A DNA stretch of 64,000 nucleotides from Streptomyces iranensis (GTDB taxonomy: Bacteria > Actinomycetota > Actinomycetes > Streptomycetales > Streptomycetaceae): positions 496,001 to 560,000 of the forward strand of contig NZ_JAGGLR010000001.1 of assembly GCF_017874715.1 (NCBI RefSeq). The letters run 5' to 3'. The stretch's first letter is position 1, and each line of letters begins with the position of its first letter. The position numbers were made by a program, and so were the translations under genes. The notes under the pieces are model-generated. The model saw nothing but the letters and a program-made list of their open reading frames with translations, did no database searches and was not told the DNA's origin. This document shows, piece by piece, positions 42,833 to 52,905 of the stretch.

Positions 42833-43444
42833 GTGCGTTCTCTGCCGCTCACCCTGGTCGCCCGCCTGCTGCCCGTCGCCGTCCTCGCCGCCGCGGGGGT
42901 GGCCATGACGACGTCGGACGACTCGGATACGAGCGCCACCCCGGCCGGCCCCTCCCCGCAGACCTCGGCCCCGGCCACCGGCGCCGCCGCGCCGCGCTAC
43001 GCCAAGCCACCCGAGGAGGCGTGCACGGTCCTCCCGGAGTCGATGATCAAGGACCTGGTGCCGGGCGCCAAACCGACCGGGAACGAGCTGAAGTCCAGCG
43101 ACCTCAACCGCCGTACGGGCTGCTCCTGGCACGCGCTGGACGACTTCGACTACCGCTGGCTGGACATCGCCTACGACGTCAAGAGCGTCGCGGGGAAGCA
43201 GAAGAGCGAGGGCGGCAGCGCGGTGCCCGGCCTCGGCGACGACGCGTCGGTGACCGAGAAGACCACCAAGGACGACGACCAGGACATACGCGAGGCCGTG
43301 GTGACGGTCCACCAGGACAACGCCACGGTCACCGTGACCTACAACGGCGGCGACTTCGAGAGCCACAAGGCCGCCGACTCCGATGACATCCGTAAGGGCG
43401 CCATCGGCGCGGCCAAGAAGGCGCTCGCGGCACTCGACGGCTGA
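42833..43444 (+). CDS. Exported DUF3558-like protein
   Basis: A 203-residue secreted protein. The signal peptide is LTLVARLLPVAVLAAAGVAM, and unlike many relatives it has no lipobox Cys, so it is released or membrane-anchored by the helix. A Thr/Ser/Ala/Pro-rich linker follows, then a domain with two cysteines, ACTVLPES (about residue 63) and GCSWHAL (about residue 98), which in DUF3558 proteins form a disulfide. Function is unknown. The start is GTG after GAGAGA. It is monocistronic. Confidence 0.75.
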   Translation: MRSLPLTLVARLLPVAVLAAAGVAMTTSDDSDTSATPAGPSPQTSAPATGAAAPRYAKPPEEACTVLPESMIKDLVPGAKPTGNELKSSDLNRRTGCSWHALDDFDYRWLDIAYDVKSVAGKQKSEGGSAVPGLGDDASVTEKTTKDDDQDIREAVVTVHQDNATVTVTYNGGDFESHKAADSDDIRKGAIGAAKKALAALDG

Positions 43445-43584
43445 TTGTTCTGCCCAGCTGATTGTTTTTACTCAGTCTTTGAAGCTCGTTGCTCAGTCCT
43501 TGATGAACATCAGCCGTACGGAAGTGTCCTTCTGAGTGAACGGTTACGATCGCGGGCATCGCAACCGAACTCTGGAGCCACACC

Positions 43585-44478
43585 GTGTCCGCCGCCCCCG
43601 AACCACGCCTGGGTATCGCCGTCCTGACCATGGGCAACCGGCCCAGAGAGGTGGCCGCCCTGCTGGAATCGGTCGCGAAGCAGGACGTACCCCCGGCTCG
43701 CGTCGTGGTCGTCGGCAACGGCTCCCCGCTCCCGGAGTTTCCGGAGTTCCCCGGCGAGGTGACCACGGTCGAGCTGGCGGAGAACCTCGGGGTCTCGGGC
43801 GGCCGTAACGTCGCCTGGCGGCGGCTGCGCGAGTTCGGCGACGTGGACGTGGTGGTCGACCTCGACGACGACGGGCTGCTGGTGGACGCCGACGTCTTCC
43901 GCCGGATCCGCGATCTGTACGCCGACGACCCGCGCCTGGGCATCGTGAGCTTCCGCATCGCCGACGAGACGGGCGAGACCCAGCGCCGCCACGTACCCCG
44001 GCTGCGCGCGTCCGACCCGATGCGCGGCGGCGAGGTGACCACCTTCCTCGGCGGCGGCCACGCCCTGTCGATGGCGATGCTGGAGCAGATCGGCGGCTGG
44101 CCGGACGAGTTCTTCTTCACCCATGAGGAGACCGACCTCGCGTGGCGGGCGCTCGACGCGCGCTGGAAGGTCCTCTACGCCCCCGAACTGCTGCTCCAGC
44201 ACCCCCGGACCTCCCCCGCCCGGCACGCCGTCTACTACCGGATGACCGCCCGCAACCGGGTCTGGCTGGCCCGCCGCCACCTGCCGCTGCCGCTGGCGCC
44301 GCTCTACCTGGCCACCTGGACGCTGCTCACGCTCGCCCGCACCCGCTCCCTGACCGGGCTGCGGGCCTGGGCGGGCGGCTTCCTGGAGGGCCTGCGCACC
44401 AGCTGCGGGCGGCGCCGCCCGATGCGCTGGCGCACCGTGTGGCACATGACCAAGCTGGGCCGCCCGCCCGTCATCTGA
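43585..44478 (+). CDS. Family 2 glycosyltransferase
   Basis: A 297-residue GT-A enzyme that transfers a sugar from a nucleotide donor. It starts GIAVLTMGNRPREVAALLESV; the metal-binding Asp motif is VDLDDDGLLVDADVF, and the C-terminal domain has GGWPDEFFFTHEETDLAWRAL with an acidic catalytic residue. The last 80 residues are rich in Arg with a short hydrophobic segment (LPLPLAPLYLATWTLLTL) that may lie in the membrane. The acceptor is unknown. GTG follows GGAGCC. It is monocistronic and is followed by repeat element D. Confidence 0.9.
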   Translation: MSAAPEPRLGIAVLTMGNRPREVAALLESVAKQDVPPARVVVVGNGSPLPEFPEFPGEVTTVELAENLGVSGGRNVAWRRLREFGDVDVVVDLDDDGLLVDADVFRRIRDLYADDPRLGIVSFRIADETGETQRRHVPRLRASDPMRGGEVTTFLGGGHALSMAMLEQIGGWPDEFFFTHEETDLAWRALDARWKVLYAPELLLQHPRTSPARHAVYYRMTARNRVWLARRHLPLPLAPLYLATWTLLTLARTRSLTGLRAWAGGFLEGLRTSCGRRRPMRWRTVWHMTKLGRPPVI

Positions 44479-44925
44479 CGGCCCCGCAGCCCGCGAACGA
44501 GCCCGGCAACCCGACCGACGCCCTTACGGGTCCGACCCGAGGGCCCTACGGGGTGTCCGGCGGTTCTGTTCCCCTACCCGCCCCTTCCCGACCCCTGACG
44601 ATATGCGGCTTCGCCGCGTGGGGGGGGCTCCGCCCCAGACCCCGCTCCTCAAACGCCGGAGGGGGTGAAAGACCGGGCTTCGCCCCTGGACCCCGGGGAC
44701 TGGGGCGGAGCCCCCCACGCGCGGCGGAGCCGCAAATCGGTGCTGCGGGAAGGAACGGAGCCCCGGTCCAGTGCCTGGGGCAGAGCCCCGCCTTCCAGCC
44801 CCTCCGGCGCTTGAGGAGCGGGGCCCGGGGCGGAGCCCCGGCGGGGGCTGGGGCGGAGCCCCGGTTTCGGGAAGGGGCGGGGAGGGGAACAGCCCGCCGC
44901 AGGCGTACGCGTACCGCCGGCCCCC
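44479..44925. other. Intergenic region between the glycosyltransferase and TetR genes
   Basis: No gene. Almost all of it is inverted-arm repeat element D with internal GGGGCTCCGCCCC hairpins, between convergent genes. Confidence 0.7.
44555..44905. repeat. Inverted-arm intergenic element, copy D
   Basis: Left arm ends CGCCCCTTCCCG near 44590; right arm 44868-44905 is CGGGAAGGGGCGGGGAGGGG continuing AACAGCCCGCCGCAGGCG. The arms are about 280 bases apart. Interior hairpins resemble those in A and B. Confidence 0.75.
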
Positions 44926-45546
44926 CTAAGGCGCCAGCCCGAGGGCGGGGAAGACCGACGCCTCGAGGAAGCGCGTCAGGTACGCGCGGTCGGCGGCCCG
45001 GCCCTCGAGCAGGTGGCGGACCCGCATCGCGCCGATCAGCTGGTTGGGGACGAACTCGAGGGCGGGATTGTCGGCGGCCACCTCGCCGCGCTCCACGCCC
45101 CGGCGGAGCATCGCCTGGATCGTCTTCACCTCGTGCTCGATCAGCGCGGCGCGCAGCGCCTGGAGCAGATCGGGGTTCTGCAGCGCGGCGTGCCCGAGGG
45201 CGTACACCAGCGCGGTGTCACCGCCGCACACCTCCCCCGCCTCGCCCACCGCCTCCGCGACCGCGCGCAGATCGCCCGCGAGGGAGCCGGTGTCGATGCC
45301 CTCCAGCGCGAAGGGGCGCTTGCACGAGCGCAGCGCGGCGACGACGAGCTGGGGCTTGGTGCACCACTGCCGGTAGAGGGTGGAGCGGCTGGCGCGGGTG
45401 CGGGCGGCGACCGCCTCGATGGTGAGTGCCTCGTAGCCGCCCTCCTGGAGCAGATCGAGGACCGCCTGATAGAACTCCTGCTCCCGCTCGGGGGTGATCT
45501 TGGAACGGCGCTGCGGCGCGGCCGTCTCCGGGCTCTGCGTCGCCAT
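44926..45546 (-). CDS. TetR-family regulator of the divergent EamA transporter
   Basis: A 206-residue regulator. The helix-turn-helix at about residues 42-62 reads IEAVAARTRASRSTLYRQW, and the rest is a TetR ligand-binding domain (C-terminal AefR-like region). It is divergent from the EamA-family gene at 45736 and separated from it by a 190-base region that contains six 16-bp repeat units (45601-45696). It very probably binds there and represses one or both genes. The ATG at 45546 was taken because the region upstream of it is the repeat array. It is convergent with the glycosyltransferase. Confidence 0.93.
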   Translation of the reverse strand: MATQSPETAAPQRRSKITPEREQEFYQAVLDLLQEGGYEALTIEAVAARTRASRSTLYRQWCTKPQLVVAALRSCKRPFALEGIDTGSLAGDLRAVAEAVGEAGEVCGGDTALVYALGHAALQNPDLLQALRAALIEHEVKTIQAMLRRGVERGEVAADNPALEFVPNQLIGAMRVRHLLEGRAADRAYLTRFLEASVFPALGLAP

Positions 45547-45600
45547 CGGGTCCTCCTCCTCGGTCCACCGGACTCCGGCTCCCCTCCCCGACCACGCAGT

Positions 45601-45696
45601 GTACCGACACATCCGCGTACCGATACACCCTTGTACCGATACGGCTCCGCACCGGTACACTCTCGTATCGATACGTCTGTGTGCCGATAGCGCCAC
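45601..45696. promoter_or_regulatory. Six-unit 16-bp operator array
   Basis: Six units start at 45601, 45617, 45633, 45649, 45665 and 45681, exactly 16 bp apart. Each begins with a 10-bp core close to GTACCGATAC; the fifth, GTATCGATAC, is a perfect palindrome. The six bases between cores vary. Sixteen is not a multiple of three, so no coding constraint explains the period. Placed between tetR and the EamA gene, it should bind several TetR dimers. Confidence 0.88.
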
Positions 45697-45735
45697 CGGT
45701 GGCAGGCAGACAGTGCCCAGAGGAAGGCACGGTGG

Positions 45736-46848
45736 ATGAACCCGACCGTCATAGCCGTCGCGCTCGCGCTCGCCTCGGCCGTCGCCTACGCGACCGCGGC
45801 CGTGGCCCAGGAGCGGCTGGCCGCGGGCGGCCGCCCGGACCGCATGCCGCGGCTGCTGCTGCGCGGCGCCTGGTGGGGAGCGGTCGGCCTCAACTCCACC
45901 GGTGCCCTGCTGCATGTGGCCGCGCTGCGGTACGGACCACTCACCCTGGTCCAGCCGCTCGGCGCGCTGACCCTGGTGGCGGCCGTCCCGCTGGGCGCGC
46001 GGCTCGCCGGGCGGCGGGTGGTCCGGGACGAGTGGCGGGGCGTGGTCCTCGCGCTGCTCGGCCTCGGCGCACTGCTGCCGGTCACCGCCGGGGAGACCCC
46101 GCGCGAGACGCTGAGCCTGCCTGAGGCGGTCGGGCTCGCGGCCGTCGTGCTGGCGTTCATCGGGCTGTGCGTCCGGCCGGGGCGCGGGGGTCGCGGGACA
46201 CCGGGCCGGGGCCTGCGGTTCGCCACCGCGTCCGGGGCCGCCTCCGGCGTCGCCTCGGCGCTCACCCAGACCCTCACGGTGGCGCTCGCCGACTCCCGCG
46301 CCCCCGAGGCGGCCCTGGTGTCCTGGCGGACCGCGGTCGTCGCTGTGCTGGTCGCGGTCTTCGCGGTGAGCGGTCTGCTGCTGTCCCAGAGCGCCTACGG
46401 CAGCGGCCTGGGCGCGCCCCTGGCCACCCTGACCCTGGCCAACCCGGTGGCGGCGGCCGCCATCGGGATCGTGCTGCTGGACGAGCGGTTCCGGGGCGGG
46501 CCGGGCGGCTGGGCCCTGGCCGCCATGGGCGCGGTGGCGGCCGCCCGCGGAGTGGTCCTGCTCTCCCGGGCTCCGCGGTCGGGGGTGGGGGTGCGCGGGG
46601 ACACCGTGGTCGTACGGGAGTCCGCCGTACGGGAGTCCGTCGTACGCGAAGCCCCCGTACGCGAAACCCCGGTACGCGAAACCCCCGTACGCGAAGCCGC
46701 CGTACGCGAAACCCCCGTGGCCGTACCCGAGACCGCCCTGCGAAAGACCGTCGTACGCCAGGCCGTCGCACATGAGGCCCTCGCCCCCGGCGAGCCCCCG
46801 CGCGAGCCCGCCGCCGTCCCCCGGGAGCCGGTGCCCACGCCCCCGTGA
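45736..46848 (+). CDS. EamA/DMT-family transporter with a repetitive tail
   Basis: A 370-residue inner-membrane protein with about nine or ten helices in the first 280 residues, of the drug/metabolite transporter superfamily (starts IAVALALASAVAYATAAVAQE; conserved internal segment LANPVAAAAIGIVLLDERF). The C-terminal 80 residues are hydrophilic and consist of seven 5-residue repeats of the type VRE(T/S/A)xx, encoded by 15-bp DNA units (46612-46716), ending in a Pro-rich tail. Members export or import amino acids, nucleosides or drugs; the cargo is unknown. Divergent TetR gene and operator array lie upstream. Confidence 0.88.
   Translation: MNPTVIAVALALASAVAYATAAVAQERLAAGGRPDRMPRLLLRGAWWGAVGLNSTGALLHVAALRYGPLTLVQPLGALTLVAAVPLGARLAGRRVVRDEWRGVVLALLGLGALLPVTAGETPRETLSLPEAVGLAAVVLAFIGLCVRPGRGGRGTPGRGLRFATASGAASGVASALTQTLTVALADSRAPEAALVSWRTAVVAVLVAVFAVSGLLLSQSAYGSGLGAPLATLTLANPVAAAAIGIVLLDERFRGGPGGWALAAMGAVAAARGVVLLSRAPRSGVGVRGDTVVVRESAVRESVVREAPVRETPVRETPVREAAVRETPVAVPETALRKTVVRQAVAHEALAPGEPPREPAAVPREPVPTPP
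46612..46716 (+). repeat. 15-bp coding tandem repeat in the EamA gene
   Basis: Seven units of GTACGCGAAACCCCC-type sequence start at 46612, 46627, 46642, 46657, 46672, 46687 and 46702. The period keeps the frame and codes for VREx(P/A) repeats. Confidence 0.95.
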
Positions 46849-46897
46849 CCCCCTGTGGTCCCCCGTGATCCCCCGGGCGTCGCGGGGCCCACCGCCG

Positions 46898-46903
46898 TAA
46901 GGT
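46898..46903 (+). promoter_or_regulatory. -10-like TAAGGT seven bases before the SpoIIE-type gene
   Basis: TAAGGT ends 7 bases before ATG 46911, with no ribosome site. Another leaderless-type start. Confidence 0.5.
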
Positions 46904-46910
46904 TGACCGC

Positions 46911-48113
46911 ATGGTGGACGCGAACGTGTCGACCTCGGCCGAGACCGCTGAGCAGGCGCTGGAGGAGCTGCTCAGGGCCACCCACGAGGCATCACCGGCG
47001 GAGCTCCCGGTGGCCCTGGACCACTACACCGAGGCCATGAGCATGGGCCGCGCGGTCGTCTTCCTGATCGACCTCCGGCAGCGGCTGCTGATGCCGCTCG
47101 AGGAGGGCGAGCCGCGCCTGGAGCTCGACCACTCCCTGGCCGGATTCGCCTACCGCACCGATTCGGTGCGGGTCGAGGAGGAGGGCACGGGCGGGCTCAC
47201 CGTATGGCTGCCGCTGATGAACGGCGCGGAGCGGCTCGGGGTCCTGCAGCTGCGGATGGCCTCCCTGGACGGGCTCAGGCTCTGGCGCTGCCGGACGCTG
47301 GCCTCGCTCCTCGCCCTGGTCATCACGTCCAAGCGGACCTATATCGACACCTTCGCGCGGCGCACCCGCACCCGGTCCATGCAGCTGCCCACGGAGATGC
47401 TGCGGGCCTTCCTCCCGCCCCGCTCCATCGGCACCGGCCAGGTGGTCTCGACGGCCGTCGTGGAGCCCGCGTACGAGCTGGGGGGCGACGCCTTCGACCA
47501 CTCGTTCACCGAGGACGTCCTGCACGCCACGATCCTCGACGCGATGGGCCACGACCTGGCGTCCGGGCTGACCACCTCCGTGGCGATGGCGGGCAGCCGC
47601 AACGCCCGGCGCACCGGCGCCGACCTGGCGGCGCTGGTCACCACTGTGGACGAGGCGCTGGCCAAATGGCTTCCGGACCAGTTCTGTACGGGCGTCTTCC
47701 TCCAGCTGCACATGCCCAGCGGGGCGCTGCGCTGGTCCAACTGCGGCCATCCCACACCGCTGGTCATCCGCCGCCAGCGGCTGCTGGGCAAGGAGCTGGA
47801 GCGGCCTGCCGAACCGCCGCTGGGGCTGCCCGCGCGGCTGTCGGACGCGCCCCGCCGGATCTATGAGACGACGCTGGAGCCCGGTGACCGCGTCCTGCTC
47901 TACACCGACGGGGTCGTGGAGTCGCGCGACGAGGGAGGCGAGCAGTTCGGCCTGGAGCGCTTCGCCGACCACATCATCCGCTCGACGGCCGCCGGGCAGA
48001 ACGCCCCCGAGGTGCTGCGCCTGCTCATCCACGCGATCCTCGACCACCGGCACAGCGAACTCAGCGACGACGCCACGATTTTGATGATCGAGTGGCATCC
48101 GCCGGGTCCATGA
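46911..48113 (+). CDS. PP2C (SpoIIE-type) phosphatase with GAF-like sensor
   Basis: A 400-residue cytosolic serine/threonine phosphatase. Residues about 30-165 form a GAF-like domain, and about 185-395 a SpoIIE PP2C domain with metal-binding acidic positions in YELGGDAFDHSF, ATILDAMGHD, CGHPTPLV, RVLLYTDGVVESRD and SELSDDATILMIEW. Such phosphatases dephosphorylate anti-sigma-factor antagonists in partner-switching. A leaderless-type start is likely. A second, larger phosphatase starts 20 bases downstream on the same strand, so the two are probably co-transcribed. Confidence 0.92.
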   Translation: MVDANVSTSAETAEQALEELLRATHEASPAELPVALDHYTEAMSMGRAVVFLIDLRQRLLMPLEEGEPRLELDHSLAGFAYRTDSVRVEEEGTGGLTVWLPLMNGAERLGVLQLRMASLDGLRLWRCRTLASLLALVITSKRTYIDTFARRTRTRSMQLPTEMLRAFLPPRSIGTGQVVSTAVVEPAYELGGDAFDHSFTEDVLHATILDAMGHDLASGLTTSVAMAGSRNARRTGADLAALVTTVDEALAKWLPDQFCTGVFLQLHMPSGALRWSNCGHPTPLVIRRQRLLGKELERPAEPPLGLPARLSDAPRRIYETTLEPGDRVLLYTDGVVESRDEGGEQFGLERFADHIIRSTAAGQNAPEVLRLLIHAILDHRHSELSDDATILMIEWHPPGP

Positions 48114-48132
48114 GCCGTCGACCCGATGTCCG

Positions 48133-50661
48133 ATGACGACGCCTCCCGACCCCACAGCCCGCCGCGTCCGGCCGGACCCGCCGCCCAGCGCCCTCGGCCT
48201 GGCCACGGCCACGGTCGACGACCACGGTGTGCTGACCGGGTGGAGCGAGGGCGCGCGGCGGCTGCTGGGCTACCGCGCCGAGGAGGTCGTGGGGCGGCCG
48301 GCGGCCGAGCTGCGCGCCGAGCCGACCGCCGGGGGCCGCGCCGAACCGACCGCCGGGGACAGCGGCGGGGACACCGGCGGGGGCACCTCCCGGGACACCG
48401 GCGACGGCACCGCCGGGGACACCGGCGAAAGCGCCACCGGGGACACCGGCGAAGGCGCCGGGCCGTGCCCGGCCCACGGGCCCCGGTGGAGCGGCCGGAT
48501 CGCGCTGTGCCACCGGGACGGCCATCCGCTGGAAGTCGAGCTGCTCGCCCACCGCGGCCCGCTGGACGACGGCCCCGCGGGCTGGCTCCTGGTCTCCGCC
48601 GCGCCCCGGGAACCACAGGAGCCGGTCACACCCGCGGACCACGCCTTCGCCCAGTGCCCCTGCGTCCTGGCGCTCTTCGACACCGAGCTGCGGCTGGCGC
48701 GGGCGAACGCCGACATGCAGGCCGCCACCGCCCGCAGCGAGGAGCAGATGCGCGGACTGCGGCTGACGGAGCTGGTCGGCCACGGCGAGAGCGACCGGGT
48801 CGAACGGGCCATGCGGCAGGTGCTGGAGAGCGGCGAACGGCTGGAGCTGGAGACACATCTGCGGGGGCCGGGCGAGCGCGATGAGCACACCTGGTCGGTC
48901 TCGCTGGCCCCGCTGGCCAACCGGACCGGCGGGCTGCGCGGCGTATGTTTCGCGGCCCGCGACACCACCGCCGAGCAGGAGGCCCGGCAGCGGCTCCAGC
49001 TGCTCAACGAGGCGGGGGCGCGGCTGGGCAGCCATCTGGACCTGGACCGGATCGCCCAGGAGCTGGCCGAGGTGGCGGTCCCCCGGCTCGCCGACTTCGC
49101 CAGCGTCGATCTGCTCACCTTCCTCCACGAGGGCGACGAGCCCCCGGAGGGGCCGCTGCGCGAGCCTGTCACCCTGCGGCGCGCGGCCCACCGGTCCGTC
49201 CTCGACGGCGCCCCCGAGGCGCTGGCCGACGTCGGGGGCCTGGCGACCCATCCCGAGCACTCCCCCACGGCGGCGTGCCTGCTCAAGGGCCGGGCCGCAC
49301 GGCACCAGGTGACGCCGTCCCTGCTGGCGAGCTGGGAGACCAAGGACCCCGGCCGGGCCGCCCGTATCCGCGAGCACGGAGTGCACTCGGTGATCGTGAC
49401 GCCGATGCGCGCCCGCGGGGTCACCCTCGGCGCGGCCCTCTTCGCCCGCCACCGCACCCCGGCGCCCTTCACCGACGACGACACGCTGCTGGCGGAGGAG
49501 CTCACCGCAAGGGCGGCCGTCTGCGTGGACAACACCCGCCGCTATCTGCGCGAGCGCAGGACGGCCGAGACCCTCCAGCGCAGCCTGCTGCCGCAGCGGC
49601 TGCCCGAGCTGACCGCGCTGGAGATCGCCTCGCGCTATCTGCCCTCGGGCGCCTGGGCGGGGGTGGGCGGCGACTGGTTCGACGCGATCCAGCTGTCCGG
49701 CGCCCGCGCCGCCGTGGTGGTCGGCGATGTCGTGGGGCGCGGCATCCACGCGGCCGCCACCATGGGGCGGCTGCGCACCGCCGTACGCACCCTGGCCGAT
49801 ATCGATCTGCCGCCCGGGGAGCTGCTGACCCACCTCGACGACATGGTCACCCGGCTGTACTCGGACGAGCGGACCGAGCGCTTCTGGTCCTTCGGCGCCA
49901 CCTGTCTGTACGTGGTCTACGACCCGGTCTCGCGCCGCTGCTCCATCGCCGCGGCGGGCCATCCCGCGCCACTGGTGATCAGCCCGGAGGGCACCGCCGA
50001 CGTGCTCGGCCCGCCCATCGGTCCGCCCCTGGGCCTTGGTGAGCTGCCCTTCGAGATCATGGAGACGGAGCTGCCCGAGGGCAGTCTGCTCGCCCTCTAC
50101 ACCAACGGCCTGATCAACGGCCGCGAGCGCGAGATCGGCGACGGGCTCGAGACGCTGCGCGACGTCCTGAGCCGCCCCGCGCCCTCTCTGGACGCGCTCT
50201 GCGACGACGTCCTGCGGGCCCTGCCCCCGGCCCATCCCGACGACGACATCGCCCTGCTCCTCGCCCGCACCCGGGCGCTCCACTCCGACCGGGTCGCCAC
50301 CTGGGACATCCCGGCGGACGCGGCCGCCGTCACCGAGGCCCGCCGGAGCACCACCGAGCAACTGATCGACTGGGGTCTCGAGGAGACCGTCTTCACCACC
50401 GAGCTGATCGTCAGCGAACTGGTCACCAACGCGATCCGCTACGGCCGCCCGCCCATCCGGCTGCGGCTGATCCGCGACCGCGACCTCATCTGCGAGGTCT
50501 CCGACGCCAGCAGCACGGCGCCCCATATGCGACGGGCCCGGGTCTTCGACGAGGGCGGCCGTGGCCTGATGCTGGTGGCCCAGATGGCGACGCGCTGGGG
50601 CACCAGGCAGAGCGCGGACGGCAAGACGATCTGGGTCGAGCAGGACGTCTCCACGGGCTGA
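48133..50661 (+). CDS. PAS-GAF-PP2C phosphatase with HATPase anti-sigma domain
   Basis: An 842-residue cytosolic signalling protein. A partial PAS domain at about 15-130 is interrupted by a Gly/Thr/Asp-rich repeat insert (codons about 48355-48470), a second PAS lies at about 165-285, GAF at 290-465, SpoIIE PP2C at 480-690 (WAGVGGDWFDAIQL, VVVGDVVGRGIHAA, HPDDDIALLLARTR), and a C-terminal HATPase_c domain (SELVTNAIRYGRPPIRLRL) similar to anti-sigma kinases of the RsbW type. It thus unites kinase-like and phosphatase modules that are usually separate. Spaced 20 bases from the previous phosphatase gene; the start is ATG. Confidence 0.92.
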   Translation: MTTPPDPTARRVRPDPPPSALGLATATVDDHGVLTGWSEGARRLLGYRAEEVVGRPAAELRAEPTAGGRAEPTAGDSGGDTGGGTSRDTGDGTAGDTGESATGDTGEGAGPCPAHGPRWSGRIALCHRDGHPLEVELLAHRGPLDDGPAGWLLVSAAPREPQEPVTPADHAFAQCPCVLALFDTELRLARANADMQAATARSEEQMRGLRLTELVGHGESDRVERAMRQVLESGERLELETHLRGPGERDEHTWSVSLAPLANRTGGLRGVCFAARDTTAEQEARQRLQLLNEAGARLGSHLDLDRIAQELAEVAVPRLADFASVDLLTFLHEGDEPPEGPLREPVTLRRAAHRSVLDGAPEALADVGGLATHPEHSPTAACLLKGRAARHQVTPSLLASWETKDPGRAARIREHGVHSVIVTPMRARGVTLGAALFARHRTPAPFTDDDTLLAEELTARAAVCVDNTRRYLRERRTAETLQRSLLPQRLPELTALEIASRYLPSGAWAGVGGDWFDAIQLSGARAAVVVGDVVGRGIHAAATMGRLRTAVRTLADIDLPPGELLTHLDDMVTRLYSDERTERFWSFGATCLYVVYDPVSRRCSIAAAGHPAPLVISPEGTADVLGPPIGPPLGLGELPFEIMETELPEGSLLALYTNGLINGREREIGDGLETLRDVLSRPAPSLDALCDDVLRALPPAHPDDDIALLLARTRALHSDRVATWDIPADAAAVTEARRSTTEQLIDWGLEETVFTTELIVSELVTNAIRYGRPPIRLRLIRDRDLICEVSDASSTAPHMRRARVFDEGGRGLMLVAQMATRWGTRQSADGKTIWVEQDVSTG

Positions 50662-50877
50662 GGGGACCGACCCCGGCTCCCCCTGCTCCATGGCGAGGAC
50701 CCGCCCCGTTCCCCCGTCCCGTGGGCGCATTCGGGCCACCGATATTCGACCCCGGGGCGCAGAGGCCGATCCCTGTCCGATTTGTCACCCTGGAAGGAGA
50801 GGCTCCGTTCACCGATCCGCTTCCGCGGCCGACCGGGCGATGCATGCGGTCCGCGGCCGCCCCCGGAAGGAGTTGCC

Positions 50878-52791
<1,914 letters not shown>

Positions 52792-52905
52792 CCGATTCGG
52801 CGAGGGCTCAACCGAAAGGCCGATCCGACGAAGCCACATCCCACGAAGGCACATCCCACGAAGACCGCACAGGCCGATCCCACGAAGGCTCACCGAGAGG
52901 CCGCC

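Noticed and set aside
44926..46773. A minus-strand frame with GGFAY repeats upstream of tetR
   Set aside because: The repeats are the antisense of the VRExx repeats of the EamA gene, and the frame passes through the operator array. TetR starts at 45546.
50662..50877. A HAIR or CIRCE element upstream of dnaK
   Set aside because: No CTTGAGT-N7-ACTCAAG or CIRCE-like palindrome was found by eye in the 216 bases.
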